DNA from: Pantoea sp.
GTDB lineage: Bacteria; Pseudomonadota; Gammaproteobacteria; Enterobacterales; Enterobacteriaceae
DNA: 64,000 bases
Assembly (NCBI RefSeq): GCF_028283705.1
Contig: NZ_JAPWKD010000019.1
Span: 1-64,000, forward strand
Reading direction: 5' to 3'
Within the stretch, counting starts at the first letter, position 1, and every line of letters begins with the position of its first letter. The position numbers were made by a program, and so were the translations under genes. Positions 24,525 through 33,924 of the stretch are shown in pieces. The notes under the pieces were generated by a model that did no database searches, had not been told where the DNA came from, and saw nothing but the letters and a program-made list of their open reading frames with translations.

Positions 24525-25133
24525 ATGTTTCTGACTTCTGAAACGGCAGGAAAGATTAACGACACCCTCTTCCTGCTGATAAATGCGCCAGTGCATGCAT
24601 CATCCTTAATGCTGACCATCGGCAATGCCTGTGCCGCCTGGCTGGTTTTTATTTTCCCTCTTGCGCTACTTATTTACTGGTTCAGTTTCAAAACTGAAAA
24701 ACAACAGGTGGCGTTACTGGCGCTGATATCCGCTTTACTGGCGTTGTCGGTAAATCTGGTGATTGGCAATTTCTTTCCGCATCCCCGGCCATTTATGGTG
24801 CCGATTGGCCACACCTTTATTAGCCATGTGGCAGATTCCTCCTTTCCGAGTGACCATATGACGCTGGCCTGTGCCGTCGCCTTTAGTTTCCTGTTAGGGC
24901 AACGGATTTATACCGGAGTCAGTCTGTTGCTGTTAAGCCTGTTTATTGCCTGGGGGCGGATTTATATGGGGGTGCATTTCCCGGCCGATATGCTGGGCTC
25001 AGTTCTGGTGGCCTGGTTCTGTTCGTGGGGTGTGAAGAAAGCAGAGTACATCCTGATTCCGCTGTTTAAGCAGCTGTATCGACTGAATGATGCTATTTTT
25101 GGTTACCTGCGAAATACCCGCGTAAAACATTAA
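24525..25133 (+). CDS. PAP2-family undecaprenyl-diphosphatase (BcrC/YbjG-like)
   Basis: A 202-residue membrane phosphatase. The three phosphatase motifs are visible: HPRPF near residue 87 (motif 1, shortened), SSFPSDH near 106 (motif 2, His as acid/base) and GRIYMGVHFPADMLGS near 145 (motif 3, nucleophilic His). BcrC-type enzymes remove a phosphate from undecaprenyl pyrophosphate in the periplasm. It is the last gene of the DedA/two-component operon, 19 bases after the kinase. A REP-like palindrome follows. Confidence 0.87.
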   Translation: MFLTSETAGKINDTLFLLINAPVHASSLMLTIGNACAAWLVFIFPLALLIYWFSFKTEKQQVALLALISALLALSVNLVIGNFFPHPRPFMVPIGHTFISHVADSSFPSDHMTLACAVAFSFLLGQRIYTGVSLLLLSLFIAWGRIYMGVHFPADMLGSVLVAWFCSWGVKKAEYILIPLFKQLYRLNDAIFGYLRNTRVKH

Positions 25134-25139
25134 TGAGTT

Positions 25140-25179
25140 GTAGCGGCGCGATTTATCGAGCAATAAATTACGCCGCTAC
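25140..25179. repeat. REP-like palindrome, diverged full copy
   Basis: Arms GTAGCGGCG and CGCCGCTAC flank a 22-base AT-rich centre containing ATTTATCG. It sits between convergent genes and matches copies at 36305-36376 and 47934-47955, so it is a dispersed extragenic repeat; it may also stop transcription from both sides. Confidence 0.75.
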
Positions 25180-25187
25180 GGATTTAA

Positions 25188-25478
25188 TTACTGACTTTTC
25201 TGATGATAAACCGGTGAACTCACGGATTTATCGGTCATCGGATGCAATGCATCGTCGTTATTATAATGGTGGAAGGGTTCCGCATCACCCATATTGATTT
25301 TGCTTTCCTGCAAATCGAACGGGTAATTTTCATGGGTTTTACTGGGATTGGGATGCCAGCTGGCTGGCGTCAATAGCCAGGTATTGGCGGTGCGTTCAAC
25401 ACCGGTATTGGCTTCTACCTGCGTAACTGCCAGCAAAGATAATGCACCAAGTAAAATAGCAATGAGTTTCTGTTTCAT
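25188..25478 (-). CDS. Small secreted protein of the CusR-type regulon
   Basis: A 96-residue protein with a clear signal peptide (MKQKLIAILLGALSLLAVTQ, cleavage near VEA-NTG). The mature part of about 70 residues is polar and has six to seven His, including PFHHYNNDDALHP. I do not recognise a domain. AAGG before the ATG supports the start. A CusR-type box lies 85-100 bases upstream, overlapping the end of the neighbouring kinase gene, so it is probably controlled by that two-component system. Metal or stress-related periplasmic function is a guess. Confidence 0.65.
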   Translation of the reverse strand: MKQKLIAILLGALSLLAVTQVEANTGVERTANTWLLTPASWHPNPSKTHENYPFDLQESKINMGDAEPFHHYNNDDALHPMTDKSVSSPVYHQKSQ

Positions 25479-25562
25479 AGGGTCACCTTGTGGTTTAACG
25501 ATTACTGTTTTGTTTACAGCATCATTTTCTCACGCGGGTGGTGACCCGGCCGAAACGGGGAG

Positions 25563-25578
25563 ATGACAATTTTGTCAG
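25563..25578 (-). promoter_or_regulatory. CusR-type box, copy 1 (small secreted protein)
   Basis: ATGACAA-TT-TTGTCAG matches the E. coli CusR/HprR consensus ATGACAA-N2-TTGTCAT at 13 of 14 fixed positions. It lies 85-100 bases before the small gene's start codon and overlaps the kinase stop codon. Confidence 0.7.
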
Positions 25579-26975
25579 ATCGGGGTATCCGGCAATATCA
25601 GGGTAAAGGTACTGCCCTTATTTAAAGCACTTTCGACACTGACTTTACCGCCGTGCAATTCCGCAATGGTTTTGACGATAGCCAAACCCAGCCCGGTATT
25701 TTCCGCGCTGCTTCTCGATTCATCTGCGCGATAGAAACGCTCAAATAAATGCGGAATATGCTCAGATGCGACCCCTTCACCATTATCCGTCACGCTGAAA
25801 TACAGCCAGCCATTCTCCCGCCGTGCGTTGAGGCTAATGTGTCCACCCGACGGCGTATAATGCAGCGCATTGGATAACAGGTTGGCCATCGCCCGCTGGA
25901 AATGCAGCGGATCGGCAGCAAAGGTTAAGGCACCTTGTTGGGTGAGGGTAATATTTTTCTCTTCTGCCAGAATCTCGTAAAAACCCGTCAGGCGTCTGAA
26001 TTCGGTCTCGCTATTTAGCGTCTCTTTCTTCAGCGGTTCGCGGCTGTTATCGGCGCGCGCCAGAAACAGCATCGAGGAGATGGTGCGCGACAGCCGTTCA
26101 CCTTCTTCCACAATCGCCTCCAGCGTTTCCTGATATTCCGCCGGACTACGCGGCTGATTGAGGGTGACGCTGGCGGCAGAAATCAGGTTATTGATCGGGC
26201 CGCGCAGCTCATGTGCCAGATCGGAGGAAAAGCGCGTCAGTTGGGCAAAAGACGCCTCCAGCCGGGTCATCATGCTATCGAATGATGTTGCCAGTACCAC
26301 CAGCTCTGACGGCCAACGCTCGGTAGAAAGACGGGTATGTAGCTCCTCCACATTGATGTTCTCAATCTGACGGCTGATCACGCGTAATGGCTGCAATCCG
26401 CGGCGCGCCAGGCCGTAGCCACAGGCAGCAAATAGCAGGATCGCCAGCGCTGCGGCGATTTGCATCCGCGCCCAGTAGTTCTCAATGATTTCATTGTTGC
26501 GGGAAACATTCAGCGCCGCCTGCACGGTCCAGAGTTCTTTGTCTTTCAGGGTGAAGGTGGTGGCGGTGATCAGGTATTTTTCATGATGATCGCCATCACG
26601 ATGCCGCCAGCTGGAGTAATTAAAGCGGGTTGTGGGAGCAGGGTAATTGGCTTCAGGGACGCGCATGTTCTTCGATTGCGACCAGATCTTGCCATCCGGA
26701 CTGATAATGCGCAGCGACAGGCGATCCTGCTCGGCGATAAATTCAAACAGCTCGTTTTGCCACTGCTCCTGTGGCCCCTGGCGTTCACTGATGGTGCCGG
26801 CGATTTCCTTTTGGATCTGTAAGGTGCTGCGCAGTTCATTGACATCTTTGGTATTCAGCTGATCGCGTAAGGTTTGATACAGCAACCCGGAAACGCTATA
26901 CAACACAATGGCCATCGCCACGGAAAAGAACAACGTCAGACGAACGGTGATCGGGACATTACGGGGTATCAGCAT
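25575..26975 (-). CDS. CusS-like sensor histidine kinase
   Basis: A 466-residue membrane kinase of the heavy-metal-sensor class. Membrane helices lie near residues 8-28 and 175-195 around a periplasmic domain of about 145 residues. HAMP ([20 protein letters not shown]), phospho-His box ([18 protein letters not shown]), N box ([17 protein letters not shown]), DNGEGV and [16 protein letters not shown] follow. I start it at ATG 26975, which overlaps the response regulator by 17 bases. The downstream pump is of the drug type rather than CusA, so the signal need not be copper. Confidence 0.85.
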   Translation of the reverse strand: MLIPRNVPITVRLTLFFSVAMAIVLYSVSGLLYQTLRDQLNTKDVNELRSTLQIQKEIAGTISERQGPQEQWQNELFEFIAEQDRLSLRIISPDGKIWSQSKNMRVPEANYPAPTTRFNYSSWRHRDGDHHEKYLITATTFTLKDKELWTVQAALNVSRNNEIIENYWARMQIAAALAILLFAACGYGLARRGLQPLRVISRQIENINVEELHTRLSTERWPSELVVLATSFDSMMTRLEASFAQLTRFSSDLAHELRGPINNLISAASVTLNQPRSPAEYQETLEAIVEEGERLSRTISSMLFLARADNSREPLKKETLNSETEFRRLTGFYEILAEEKNITLTQQGALTFAADPLHFQRAMANLLSNALHYTPSGGHISLNARRENGWLYFSVTDNGEGVASEHIPHLFERFYRADESRSSAENTGLGLAIVKTIAELHGGKVSVESALNKGSTFTLILPDTPI

Positions 26976-27663
26976 GCTCTTGTTCTTCCAACACATAACC
27001 TGCGCCGCGAATGGTGTGCAGCAGTTTTACATCGTAGTTATCATCAATCTTACCGCGCAGACGCCGTATCGCCACATCAATCACGTTAGTTTCCGGGTCG
27101 AAGTTCATATCCCACACCTGCTCAGCTATCACCGTGCGCGACAATACTTCGCCGCTGCGCCGCATCAGCAGGCTTAGCAGCAGGAATTCTTTTTGTGTCA
27201 GTTCGATACGGTTACCATCGCGGGTCACTTTGTGTTTAACAAAATCGAGCACCAACCCGCCAATCTGCAATTGCGACTCGTCACTGACCACCACATTGTT
27301 GCTGGTCTGGCGGCGCAGGATTACCCGCGCACGGGCCAGCAGTTCGCTGAAGGAAAAAGGTTTGATCAGATAATCTTCTGCACCCAGCTCCAGCCCTTTG
27401 ACGCGATCCTCGACATCATCACGCGCGGTGAGGAACATCACCGGGGTGGCGCGTCCCGCCTGTCGCGCCATTTCCAGTAGCTTCCAGCCATTGATGCCTG
27501 GCAGCATCACATCCAGGATCGCCAGGTCATAATCGTTGGTCAGCAGCAGATGCAGGCCATCGATACCGTTGGCGGCCACATCCACCACAAAATCGTTCTC
27601 TCTTAAGCCTTTGGCGATGTAATCCGCCGCCATGCTTTGATCTTCAACTAACAACAGTCTCAT
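26959..27663 (-). CDS. CusR-like OmpR-family response regulator
   Basis: A 234-residue regulator: receiver [20 protein letters not shown], phospho-acceptor Asp in [29 protein letters not shown] and [14 protein letters not shown], then a winged helix ([47 protein letters not shown]). Its coding sequence overlaps the pump gene by 4 bases and the kinase by 17, so adaptor, pump, regulator and kinase form one operon. Three palindromes in the window match the CusR-type box. The fit of box and family supports autoregulation. Confidence 0.88.
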   Translation of the reverse strand: MRLLLVEDQSMAADYIAKGLRENDFVVDVAANGIDGLHLLLTNDYDLAILDVMLPGINGWKLLEMARQAGRATPVMFLTARDDVEDRVKGLELGAEDYLIKPFSFSELLARARVILRRQTSNNVVVSDESQLQIGGLVLDFVKHKVTRDGNRIELTQKEFLLLSLLMRRSGEVLSRTVIAEQVWDMNFDPETNVIDVAIRRLRGKIDDNYDVKLLHTIRGAGYVLEEQEHADTP

Positions 27664-30600
27664 GGTTCCTCCGTCGCATGGGTCAACGCGTCCAGACGGG
27701 CACCCGTGCGGTCAAACAGCAGATACAGCACAGGTGTAATGAATAAGGTAATAAACTGCGAGAACACCAGCCCACCTACCACCGCCACACCCATCGGCTG
27801 GCGCAGCTCGGCACCCGCTCCCCAGCCGCAGGCAATGGGCAGGGCACCCATAATGGCGCACAGGGTTGTCATCATTATCGGACGAAAACGCTGTAAGCAG
27901 GCCTGAATAATAGCGTCATGCGCACTCATACCTTGTTCCCGCTGCGCTGACAGTGCGAAGTCGATCATCATGATGGCGTTCTTTTTCACGATACCAATCA
28001 ACAGCAGAATACCAATCATGGCGATAAAGGTCAGATCCAGCTGCATCAGGCGTAGCGCCATTAGTGCTCCCACCGCCGCCGAGGGCAGCCCCAGCAAAAT
28101 GGTCACCGGATGGATCCAGCTTTCATACAGCATACCCAGAATCACATAAATCACCGCCAGCGCCAGCACAATCAGCCAGACCTGGCTGGTCTGTGACTGT
28201 TGGAACAACGCCGCCTGTCCGGCATAGCTGCCAAACACGGTGGACGGCAGATTGATATTATTCTCCGCCTGAGTGATGGCCTGGGTGGCATCCGACAGGG
28301 ACTTGCCCGGCGCCAGGTCAAAGGAGATGGTAATCGCAGGCAGCTGTCCCTGATGATTCACCGCCGTGACACCCTGTACGCGACTGATATGGGTAAAGGT
28401 GGAGAGCGGCAGCAGGTCATTGGAGGAGGATCGCACGTAAATCTGTGACAAATCGCTCTCGTCCTGGCGGAACGGCTGCTGCACTTCCATGATCACTTCA
28501 TAGCTGTCTTCCGGGGCATAAATAGTGGAAGCCTGCAAGGTACCGAAAGCGTCGTACAGATTGTTGCGGATCTGGTCCACATCCACGCCAAGCAGCGAGG
28601 CTTTGTTGCGGTCGATGGTCAGCTGCGCCTGCAGGCCATTAAGCTGGGCATCGCTGTTGACGCCAACAAACACGCCGCTTTTATTCATCTCCGCCATCAG
28701 CTGGTTGGTGTAATCATTCAGGCTCAGGCCACTGCTGCTACTGACAGATTGCAGGGTGTACTGGTAAGTACTTTTCGCCGAACGGCCACCCACTTTGAAG
28801 TTTTGCACCGGGCTGAAGTACACCTTAATACCGGGCAGGTAGCTGGTTTCGCTGCGCAGCTGCTGCAATACCTGCGCCATCGCCGGGCGCTGGCTTTGAT
28901 CCTTCAGGGTCAGATTCAGCTGGGTGGTGTCGTGGTCCACTTTGGTCACAATGGTCTCGACCGCGCTGTCTTTCAGCAGGGTGTTCCCGAGCTGGAAAGC
29001 CACGTTCTTGCGTGCGTCATAGGACATATCCTGTGGCGTATCGATATTGGCCGTCACCTGGCCGATATCCTCCTGGGGAAAGAAGCCTTTGGGGGCGCTG
29101 ACATACAGCCAGGCAGTCAGCGCCACCGTCAGTGCCGCCACCGACAACATAACCGTGCGGTGATCCACTGCCCAGTTCAGACCCTGGGCATAGCGTTGCC
29201 GCAGGTTTTCAAACATCCGTTCAAACAGCTGGCTCCAGGCCGGCTCCGGTTTATCCTGATGGGGATCGTGGCGAAACAGCATCGGCACTAACAACGGGAT
29301 GATGGTCAGTGACGCCGCAGCAGAGACCAGAATGGCGAGGGACACTACCCAGGCAAATTCGTGAAACAGCAGGCCCATGGTACCGGGCATAAAGAAGATC
29401 GGGATAAACACCGCTACCAGCGAAAGCGAGATCGAGACCACCGTAAAGCCGACCTCTTTAACCCCTTTCAGCGCCGCCTGCTTAGGTTCCATTCCTTCCT
29501 CGATATAGCGCATGATGTTTTCCAGCACCACGATGGCGTCATCGACCACCAGGCCGACGGCAATCGTCAGCCCCATTAGCGAGATATTGTCGAGGCTCAG
29601 GCCAAAGGCGTACATCAGGGCAAAGGATCCCAGCAGCGAGATGGGCACGCTGAGCGCCGGGATCACCGTAGCACGCACATGGCGCAGGAACAGCAGAATC
29701 ACCATGATCACCAGTGCGATGGTCAGCAGCAGAGTGATATTTACATCGTGGATCGCGTTACGAATCGAGATAGAACGGTCATTAAGCAGCTGCATATGCA
29801 CCGATGACGGCATCTGCTGCTGCAACTTCGGCATCAGCTGTTTGATGCTGTCCAGCGTCGCCACCAGGTTAGCACCCGGCTGGCGGGTGATGCTCAGTAC
29901 GATAGCGGTGTGATTGTTGACTGCACTGTGGCTAAGGGTGTTTTCGATGCTGTCCTGCACGCTGGCGATATCAGACAGGCGTACCGGCTGACCGTTGCGC
30001 GTTGCCACCACCACATTGCTGAAATCACTGGCATTGCGCAGATCGCCGCTGGTCTGCAACATCATCATCTGCCGTTTGCCATCCAGTTCGCCCACCGGCG
30101 AATTGTCATTGGCGGCCTTCAACGCGGTGTGCAGTTCTTCCAGCGTCATGTCCGTCGCGGCGAGTTTGGCCGGATCGACTTCGACCCGCACCGCATAACG
30201 TTTCTGACCGATTACCGTCACTTCCGCCACCCCCTTGATCATCGACAGCGAGGGCGAAATCAGATCGTCCGAATAGCGGTTAAGGTCCGACAGGGTCATG
30301 GACGGGGAGTCGAGACTGATCTGCGCAATCGGTGCGTCTGCCGGGTTTACCTTTTTAAAGGTGGGCGGCGTGGTCATCTGCGACGGCAGTTTTTTTAACG
30401 ATTGGTATAACGCCGCCTGCACATCCACCGATGCCGAATCAATGTTCACCGAGGGATCGAATTCCAGCACGATGGTGGTCGCGCCTTCCAGGTTGGTCGA
30501 GGTCATCATCGCCACACCGGGAATGGTTGCCAGATTTTTCTCCAGCGGCGTGGCAACCGAGGAAGCCATGGTTTCCGGGCTGGCACCGGAAAGTGACGCG

Positions 30601-30743
30601 TTGACTTTAATGGTCGGAGTATCGAAGGTTGGCAGGGCGGCCACTGGCAGATTATTCCAGCACACCACACCCGCCACCATCACGGCAATCCACAACAACA
30701 GTACGGCAATGGGCCGCTGCAAACAGAGTTCTGAGAATTTCAT
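27660..30743 (-). CDS. RND efflux pump subunit, HAE-1 type (MdtB/MdtC-like)
   Basis: A 1027-residue proton-driven inner-membrane pump. The first helix begins [16 protein letters not shown], and conserved blocks [40 protein letters not shown] and [20 protein letters not shown] are visible. The paired Asp in VVDDAIVV is the proton-relay signature of drug exporters; metal pumps of the CusA type have a different sequence there. The C-terminal half ends with [20 protein letters not shown] and [12 protein letters not shown]. It needs an outer-membrane channel encoded elsewhere. The substrate is unknown. Confidence 0.92.
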   Translation of the reverse strand: MKFSELCLQRPIAVLLLWIAVMVAGVVCWNNLPVAALPTFDTPTIKVNASLSGASPETMASSVATPLEKNLATIPGVAMMTSTNLEGATTIVLEFDPSVNIDSASVDVQAALYQSLKKLPSQMTTPPTFKKVNPADAPIAQISLDSPSMTLSDLNRYSDDLISPSLSMIKGVAEVTVIGQKRYAVRVEVDPAKLAATDMTLEELHTALKAANDNSPVGELDGKRQMMMLQTSGDLRNASDFSNVVVATRNGQPVRLSDIASVQDSIENTLSHSAVNNHTAIVLSITRQPGANLVATLDSIKQLMPKLQQQMPSSVHMQLLNDRSISIRNAIHDVNITLLLTIALVIMVILLFLRHVRATVIPALSVPISLLGSFALMYAFGLSLDNISLMGLTIAVGLVVDDAIVVLENIMRYIEEGMEPKQAALKGVKEVGFTVVSISLSLVAVFIPIFFMPGTMGLLFHEFAWVVSLAILVSAAASLTIIPLLVPMLFRHDPHQDKPEPAWSQLFERMFENLRQRYAQGLNWAVDHRTVMLSVAALTVALTAWLYVSAPKGFFPQEDIGQVTANIDTPQDMSYDARKNVAFQLGNTLLKDSAVETIVTKVDHDTTQLNLTLKDQSQRPAMAQVLQQLRSETSYLPGIKVYFSPVQNFKVGGRSAKSTYQYTLQSVSSSSGLSLNDYTNQLMAEMNKSGVFVGVNSDAQLNGLQAQLTIDRNKASLLGVDVDQIRNNLYDAFGTLQASTIYAPEDSYEVIMEVQQPFRQDESDLSQIYVRSSSNDLLPLSTFTHISRVQGVTAVNHQGQLPAITISFDLAPGKSLSDATQAITQAENNINLPSTVFGSYAGQAALFQQSQTSQVWLIVLALAVIYVILGMLYESWIHPVTILLGLPSAAVGALMALRLMQLDLTFIAMIGILLLIGIVKKNAIMMIDFALSAQREQGMSAHDAIIQACLQRFRPIMMTTLCAIMGALPIACGWGAGAELRQPMGVAVVGGLVFSQFITLFITPVLYLLFDRTGARLDALTHATEEP

Positions 30744-31876
30744 GGCTGCATCATCGCCTTATCAATGTTGCTGGCGATCTGCACAGTGATGCCAGGGCGC
30801 AAATTGTTTGCACCTTCATTCACGACTTTGGTCCCCTGGGAAATGCCGGTAACCACCGCTAACGACTGCTGAATGCGCAGGAGCGTCACCGGTTTAACCG
30901 CCGCCTGATTATGCTTGTCGACAACATAAACAAAATGCCCATCCGGTCCGTTCTGCACCGCCTGCGGTGGCAGCACCACGGCGTCCGGGGTGACACCTGC
31001 ATCCACCTTCACATTCTGGAACAGGCCCGGCCACAGCAGGGTATTGCTGTTGCTGAACTGGGCTTTGAGGGTGATGGTGCCGCTGGCGGTGCTGACGCTG
31101 TTATCGATGAAATCCAGCTTACCGGCAGTCGGTGTGCCGCTGGCATTCTCCACCCACACGGTCACCGGCCCCTTTGCCTGCGCCGTCAGCACGGGTTTCA
31201 GGTCTTTTTCCGGCAAGGTAAAGGACACGCCAATCGGATCGAACTGCATCAGTGAAACCAGTGGCAGGGTGCTGCCGGGCTGCACCAGACTGCCCGGATG
31301 GACATTGAGCGCGCCGGTTTTGCCGTTGACCGGTGCCACGATACGGGTGTAGCCGAGCGTCACGTCGGCGGTCTGCACATCCTGCTGCGCCGCTTTGTAC
31401 TGTGCCTGATACTGCTGGACGTTACTTTGCAGCGTGTCCCAGTCAGACATGGAAATGTAGTTTTTTGCTTTCAGCGCTCGACCGCGTTGCAGGTCATTTT
31501 GCGCTTTGACCAGCAAGGCTTTGGATTCGCCTAACGCCGCCACCGCACGATCGTAAGCCGCGCTCTGGCTGGCATTGTCGAGGGTGAATAGCAGTTGTCC
31601 GGCTTTAACAAAATCCCCTTCATGGAAAGCCACCGTCTTCACCGTGCCGGTAATCTGCGCCTGAATATCGACCTGATTCAGCGCGATGATATGCCCCTGG
31701 GTGGTCAGGGTGATGGGCAATGGCTTGACCATGGCGGTCACCATGCTGACTAACGGCGCGGAGTGCGCGGGTTTCATCGCCGCATCGGCCTGTTGTCGTG
31801 GCCAGAAATACCAGCTGCCGCAGCCAATCACCAAACCGGCGATCAGTAATAACGTTCCTTTATGTCGAAGATCCAT
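30740..31876 (-). CDS. RND periplasmic adaptor (membrane fusion protein)
   Basis: A 378-residue HlyD/AcrA-type adaptor. An N-terminal membrane anchor (GTLLLIAGLVIGCGSWYFW) is followed by the lipoyl half-motifs (HIIALNQVDIQAQITGTVKT, and YTRIVAPVNGKTGALNVHPG) around a coiled-coil hairpin at about 100-160. A beta-barrel (GVSFTLPEKDLKPVL) and a membrane-proximal domain (VVLPPQAVQNGPDGHFVYVV) complete it. It overlaps the pump gene by 4 bases and begins the operon. A CusR-type box lies 67-90 bases upstream and a 9-bp inverted repeat lies in the leader. Confidence 0.9.
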   Translation of the reverse strand: MDLRHKGTLLLIAGLVIGCGSWYFWPRQQADAAMKPAHSAPLVSMVTAMVKPLPITLTTQGHIIALNQVDIQAQITGTVKTVAFHEGDFVKAGQLLFTLDNASQSAAYDRAVAALGESKALLVKAQNDLQRGRALKAKNYISMSDWDTLQSNVQQYQAQYKAAQQDVQTADVTLGYTRIVAPVNGKTGALNVHPGSLVQPGSTLPLVSLMQFDPIGVSFTLPEKDLKPVLTAQAKGPVTVWVENASGTPTAGKLDFIDNSVSTASGTITLKAQFSNSNTLLWPGLFQNVKVDAGVTPDAVVLPPQAVQNGPDGHFVYVVDKHNQAAVKPVTLLRIQQSLAVVTGISQGTKVVNEGANNLRPGITVQIASNIDKAMMQP

Positions 31877-31888
31877 GGTGCCTCAAAG

Positions 31889-31916
31889 CGATAAACTCAT
31901 TTGCGCCAGTTTATCG
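31889..31916 (-). other. Leader hairpin before the RND operon
   Basis: CGATAAACT and AGTTTATCG are perfect 9-base arms around a 10-base spacer, ending 12 bases before the adaptor start codon. It could fold in the mRNA beside the ribosome-binding site or mark the core promoter (GATAAA resembles a -10). Confidence 0.45.
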
Positions 31917-31942
31917 AATGGCTCCGAACAAAAAGGAAAAGG

Positions 31943-31966
31943 GAAGATGACAAATTTGTCATCTTC
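31943..31966 (-). promoter_or_regulatory. CusR-type box, copy 2 (RND operon)
   Basis: The segment is a perfect 24-base palindrome with core ATGACAA-AT-TTGTCAT, an exact match to the CusR/HprR box. It lies 67-90 bases upstream of the adaptor gene in the same operon as the response regulator. Confidence 0.82.
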
Positions 31967-32339
31967 GATTTGGCACGATGTGGATTGGCGGCTGGTTGCA
32001 CCAGGATGATCGCTTTGCGCTAATAAAACAATGCCCCCAGAAATAATATTGTTCAACCGCTTTCCGCGCGGAATGTTTATATTTTTTTAATTTTTACCGG
32101 CTGGTAAAAATAGACTTTATTGCGCGTAAATGGTGCAGGCTGCACCTGAATGGATAACGCTCACTCGCCGCAACGTTAAAAAAATATAAGTAATTTGTAT
32201 ACCTTTATGAGATCAATATGTTAGCGGCGATTCACGCTGCTATGCACCCCTGCAAATGTCATGATTCTGATTTTACTGTTGATTTTCAATGATTTTATCC
32301 GTCTCTTTAACCATATTGAAACTGATTGACAAAAGTCAA

Positions 32340-32351
32340 ATTGTTGACAAT
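32340..32351 (+). promoter_or_regulatory. ATTGTYRACAAT site, copy 1 (ABC importer 1)
   Basis: ATTGTTGACAAT, a near-perfect palindrome 58-70 bases upstream of the binding-protein gene. The same 12-base pattern occurs before gntR (35492) and before the flavin reductase gene (42323), which suggests the GntR-family protein encoded at 35559 binds here. Confidence 0.6.
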
Positions 32352-32409
32352 CATCAATCCGCAGTTCAGGGGAAAATACGTATAACGCCATTCAAGATGA
32401 GAAAGCACT

Positions 32410-33216
32410 ATGTTTAAAAAATTGAAAACAGTGTTGTTCAGTTTGCTCGTATTATTACTTGCCGTGAATGTTGCCAACGCCAGAACGTTAGATGAAATTA
32501 TTAAAAGTGGGGTGCTGCGTGTCGGTGTATTACCTAATTCACCGCCGCAATCTTCGATCGGTGCCACCAATCAACTGGAAGGCTTTGATGTCGATGTGGC
32601 AAATAAACTGGCCAGCGAATTAGGGGTAAAAACCGAATTCGTGATGACCGAAATTGCCCAGCGCGTGCCTTTCCTGGTTGCTGACCGCATTGATATTTGT
32701 CTGGGCGGGTTAACCCGTACCGTCGAACGTGCCAAATCCATCAGCTATACCGTGCCGCTGCATACCGAATCGATGGGAGTGCTGACCACCAATAAACTCG
32801 CTATCAACAGCTGGAAAGAGTTGAATGACGAGAAATACACCCTGGTGCTGATTCGCGGTGTCTGGACGGCGGATTTCCTCAAGCAGAACCTGCCAAAAGC
32901 GAAAATCCTCTATGTCGATACCATGGCCGATACCATTCGCGCGCTGGCGCAGGGCCGTGCCGATGCGCTGGTGGAGAACATTGAGTTCTATGTCCCTTTC
33001 ACCAAAAACTACCCCAATGTGCAATGGAAGGTGTTACCGGAAGCGCTGAATACCGCTTACGACGGCATTGGTCTGGCACAGAACAACACCGCGCTGCGCG
33101 ATGTGCTCAACATCGCCCTGTATGACATGCACACCAGTGGCTTCGTTAACCAGACATGGGAGAAGTGGTTTAAAGCACCGATGCTGGTGAAAGTGGTGCC
33201 GTCACCGTACTTCTGA
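32410..33216 (+). CDS. Polar amino acid-type ABC binding protein 1
   Basis: A 268-residue periplasmic binding protein (SBP family 3). The signal peptide is about residues 1-25 (LLVLLLAVNVANA). The mature protein starts RTLDEIIKSGVLRVGVLPNS and has LEGFDVDVANKLASELGV, DICLGGLTRTVERAKSISY and GIGLAQNNTALRDVLNIAL. It starts the operon binding protein, permease, permease, ATPase. The ligand is probably an amino acid or amine-containing compound linked to the divergent monooxygenase operon. Confidence 0.87.
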   Translation: MFKKLKTVLFSLLVLLLAVNVANARTLDEIIKSGVLRVGVLPNSPPQSSIGATNQLEGFDVDVANKLASELGVKTEFVMTEIAQRVPFLVADRIDICLGGLTRTVERAKSISYTVPLHTESMGVLTTNKLAINSWKELNDEKYTLVLIRGVWTADFLKQNLPKAKILYVDTMADTIRALAQGRADALVENIEFYVPFTKNYPNVQWKVLPEALNTAYDGIGLAQNNTALRDVLNIALYDMHTSGFVNQTWEKWFKAPMLVKVVPSPYF

Positions 33217-33249
33217 TGTCAGGGCGCAGCTGCCCGGGAGTGAATTTCT

Positions 33250-33924
33250 ATGCATTACAGTTTTCAGTTTGGTGAGGTGTTAAAACACTGGCCTGATCTG
33301 CTGTCGGGAGCGCTGATTACGCTGCTGGTTGCGTTTCTCGCCTTCTGGATTGGCTGCGTGATTGGGCTGCTCGGCGCATTAGCCGGGCAGCACGCGCGCC
33401 CCGGTCTACGTCGGCTGTTGCGCGCTTATGTCGTGTTCTTCACCAACACGCCATCGCTGATTCAGATCTTCGTGCTGTTTTATGGATTGCCGGATTTTGG
33501 CATTGTGCTGTCGCCGATGACGGCGGTGTTGATTGGGTTGTCGCTGAATGCCGGTGCCTATCTCACCGATATCATGCGCAGCGGATTGGTGTCGGTGAGT
33601 CAAACCGAACTGGAAGCCGCCGCCACACTGAATATGTCGCGTTTCCAGAGCTTCCGTTTTGTCACTCTGCCGCATCTGGCAAAAACCATCTATCCGCTAC
33701 TATCCAACTTCTTTATCTGGATCCTGCTGGGCAGCTCGATTGGCGGGCTGTTCGGCGTCAACGAACTGACCGGAGCGGTGATTGAGATTAGCTCCAGCAC
33801 CTTCCGCAGCATTGAGTCGTTTGTGGTCGCTGCCGGGATGTATGTGGTGCTGACCTTTATCGCCAGTGCCTTTCTGTATGCCATTGGCTACTGGTGTTTC
33901 CGTGTCCGGGCGAGGTTTATCTGA
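33250..33924 (+). CDS. ABC importer 1 permease A (HisM-type)
   Basis: A 224-residue permease with about five membrane helices. The BPD-transport signature lies in SQTELEAAATLNMSRFQSFR followed by FVTLPHLAKTIYPLLSNFFI, with the EAA-like Glu-Ala-Ala. N-terminal LLSGALITLLVAFLAFWIG is typical of His/Glu/Gln/Arg permeases. GGAG precedes the ATG. Its stop overlaps the next permease start (TGATG), so the pair probably forms a heterodimer. Confidence 0.88.
   Translation: MHYSFQFGEVLKHWPDLLSGALITLLVAFLAFWIGCVIGLLGALAGQHARPGLRRLLRAYVVFFTNTPSLIQIFVLFYGLPDFGIVLSPMTAVLIGLSLNAGAYLTDIMRSGLVSVSQTELEAAATLNMSRFQSFRFVTLPHLAKTIYPLLSNFFIWILLGSSIGGLFGVNELTGAVIEISSSTFRSIESFVVAAGMYVVLTFIASAFLYAIGYWCFRVRARFI

Larger units (their letters stand above)
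31877..32409. other. Divergent intergenic region, RND operon / ABC importer
   Basis: About 530 bases without a gene. Besides the CusR box and the GntR-type site it contains three clean palindromes of unknown meaning: TTCCGCGCGGAA (32062-32073), TTTTTACC-GGCT-GGTAAAAA (32091-32110) and GGTGCAG-G-CTGCACC (32132-32146). The region is AT-rich towards the importer side. Confidence 0.5.

Noticed and set aside
25575..31876. Copper efflux system of the CusCFBA type
   Set aside because: The pump has the drug-type VVDDAIVV relay rather than a CusA-type motif, and no CusF or CusC gene is present. Only the two-component system and boxes are CusSR-like.
32326..32339. TTGAC-AAAA-GTCAA as another CusR- or GntR-type operator
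   Set aside because: Spacing and arms fit neither consensus; it may simply contain a -35 TTGACA.
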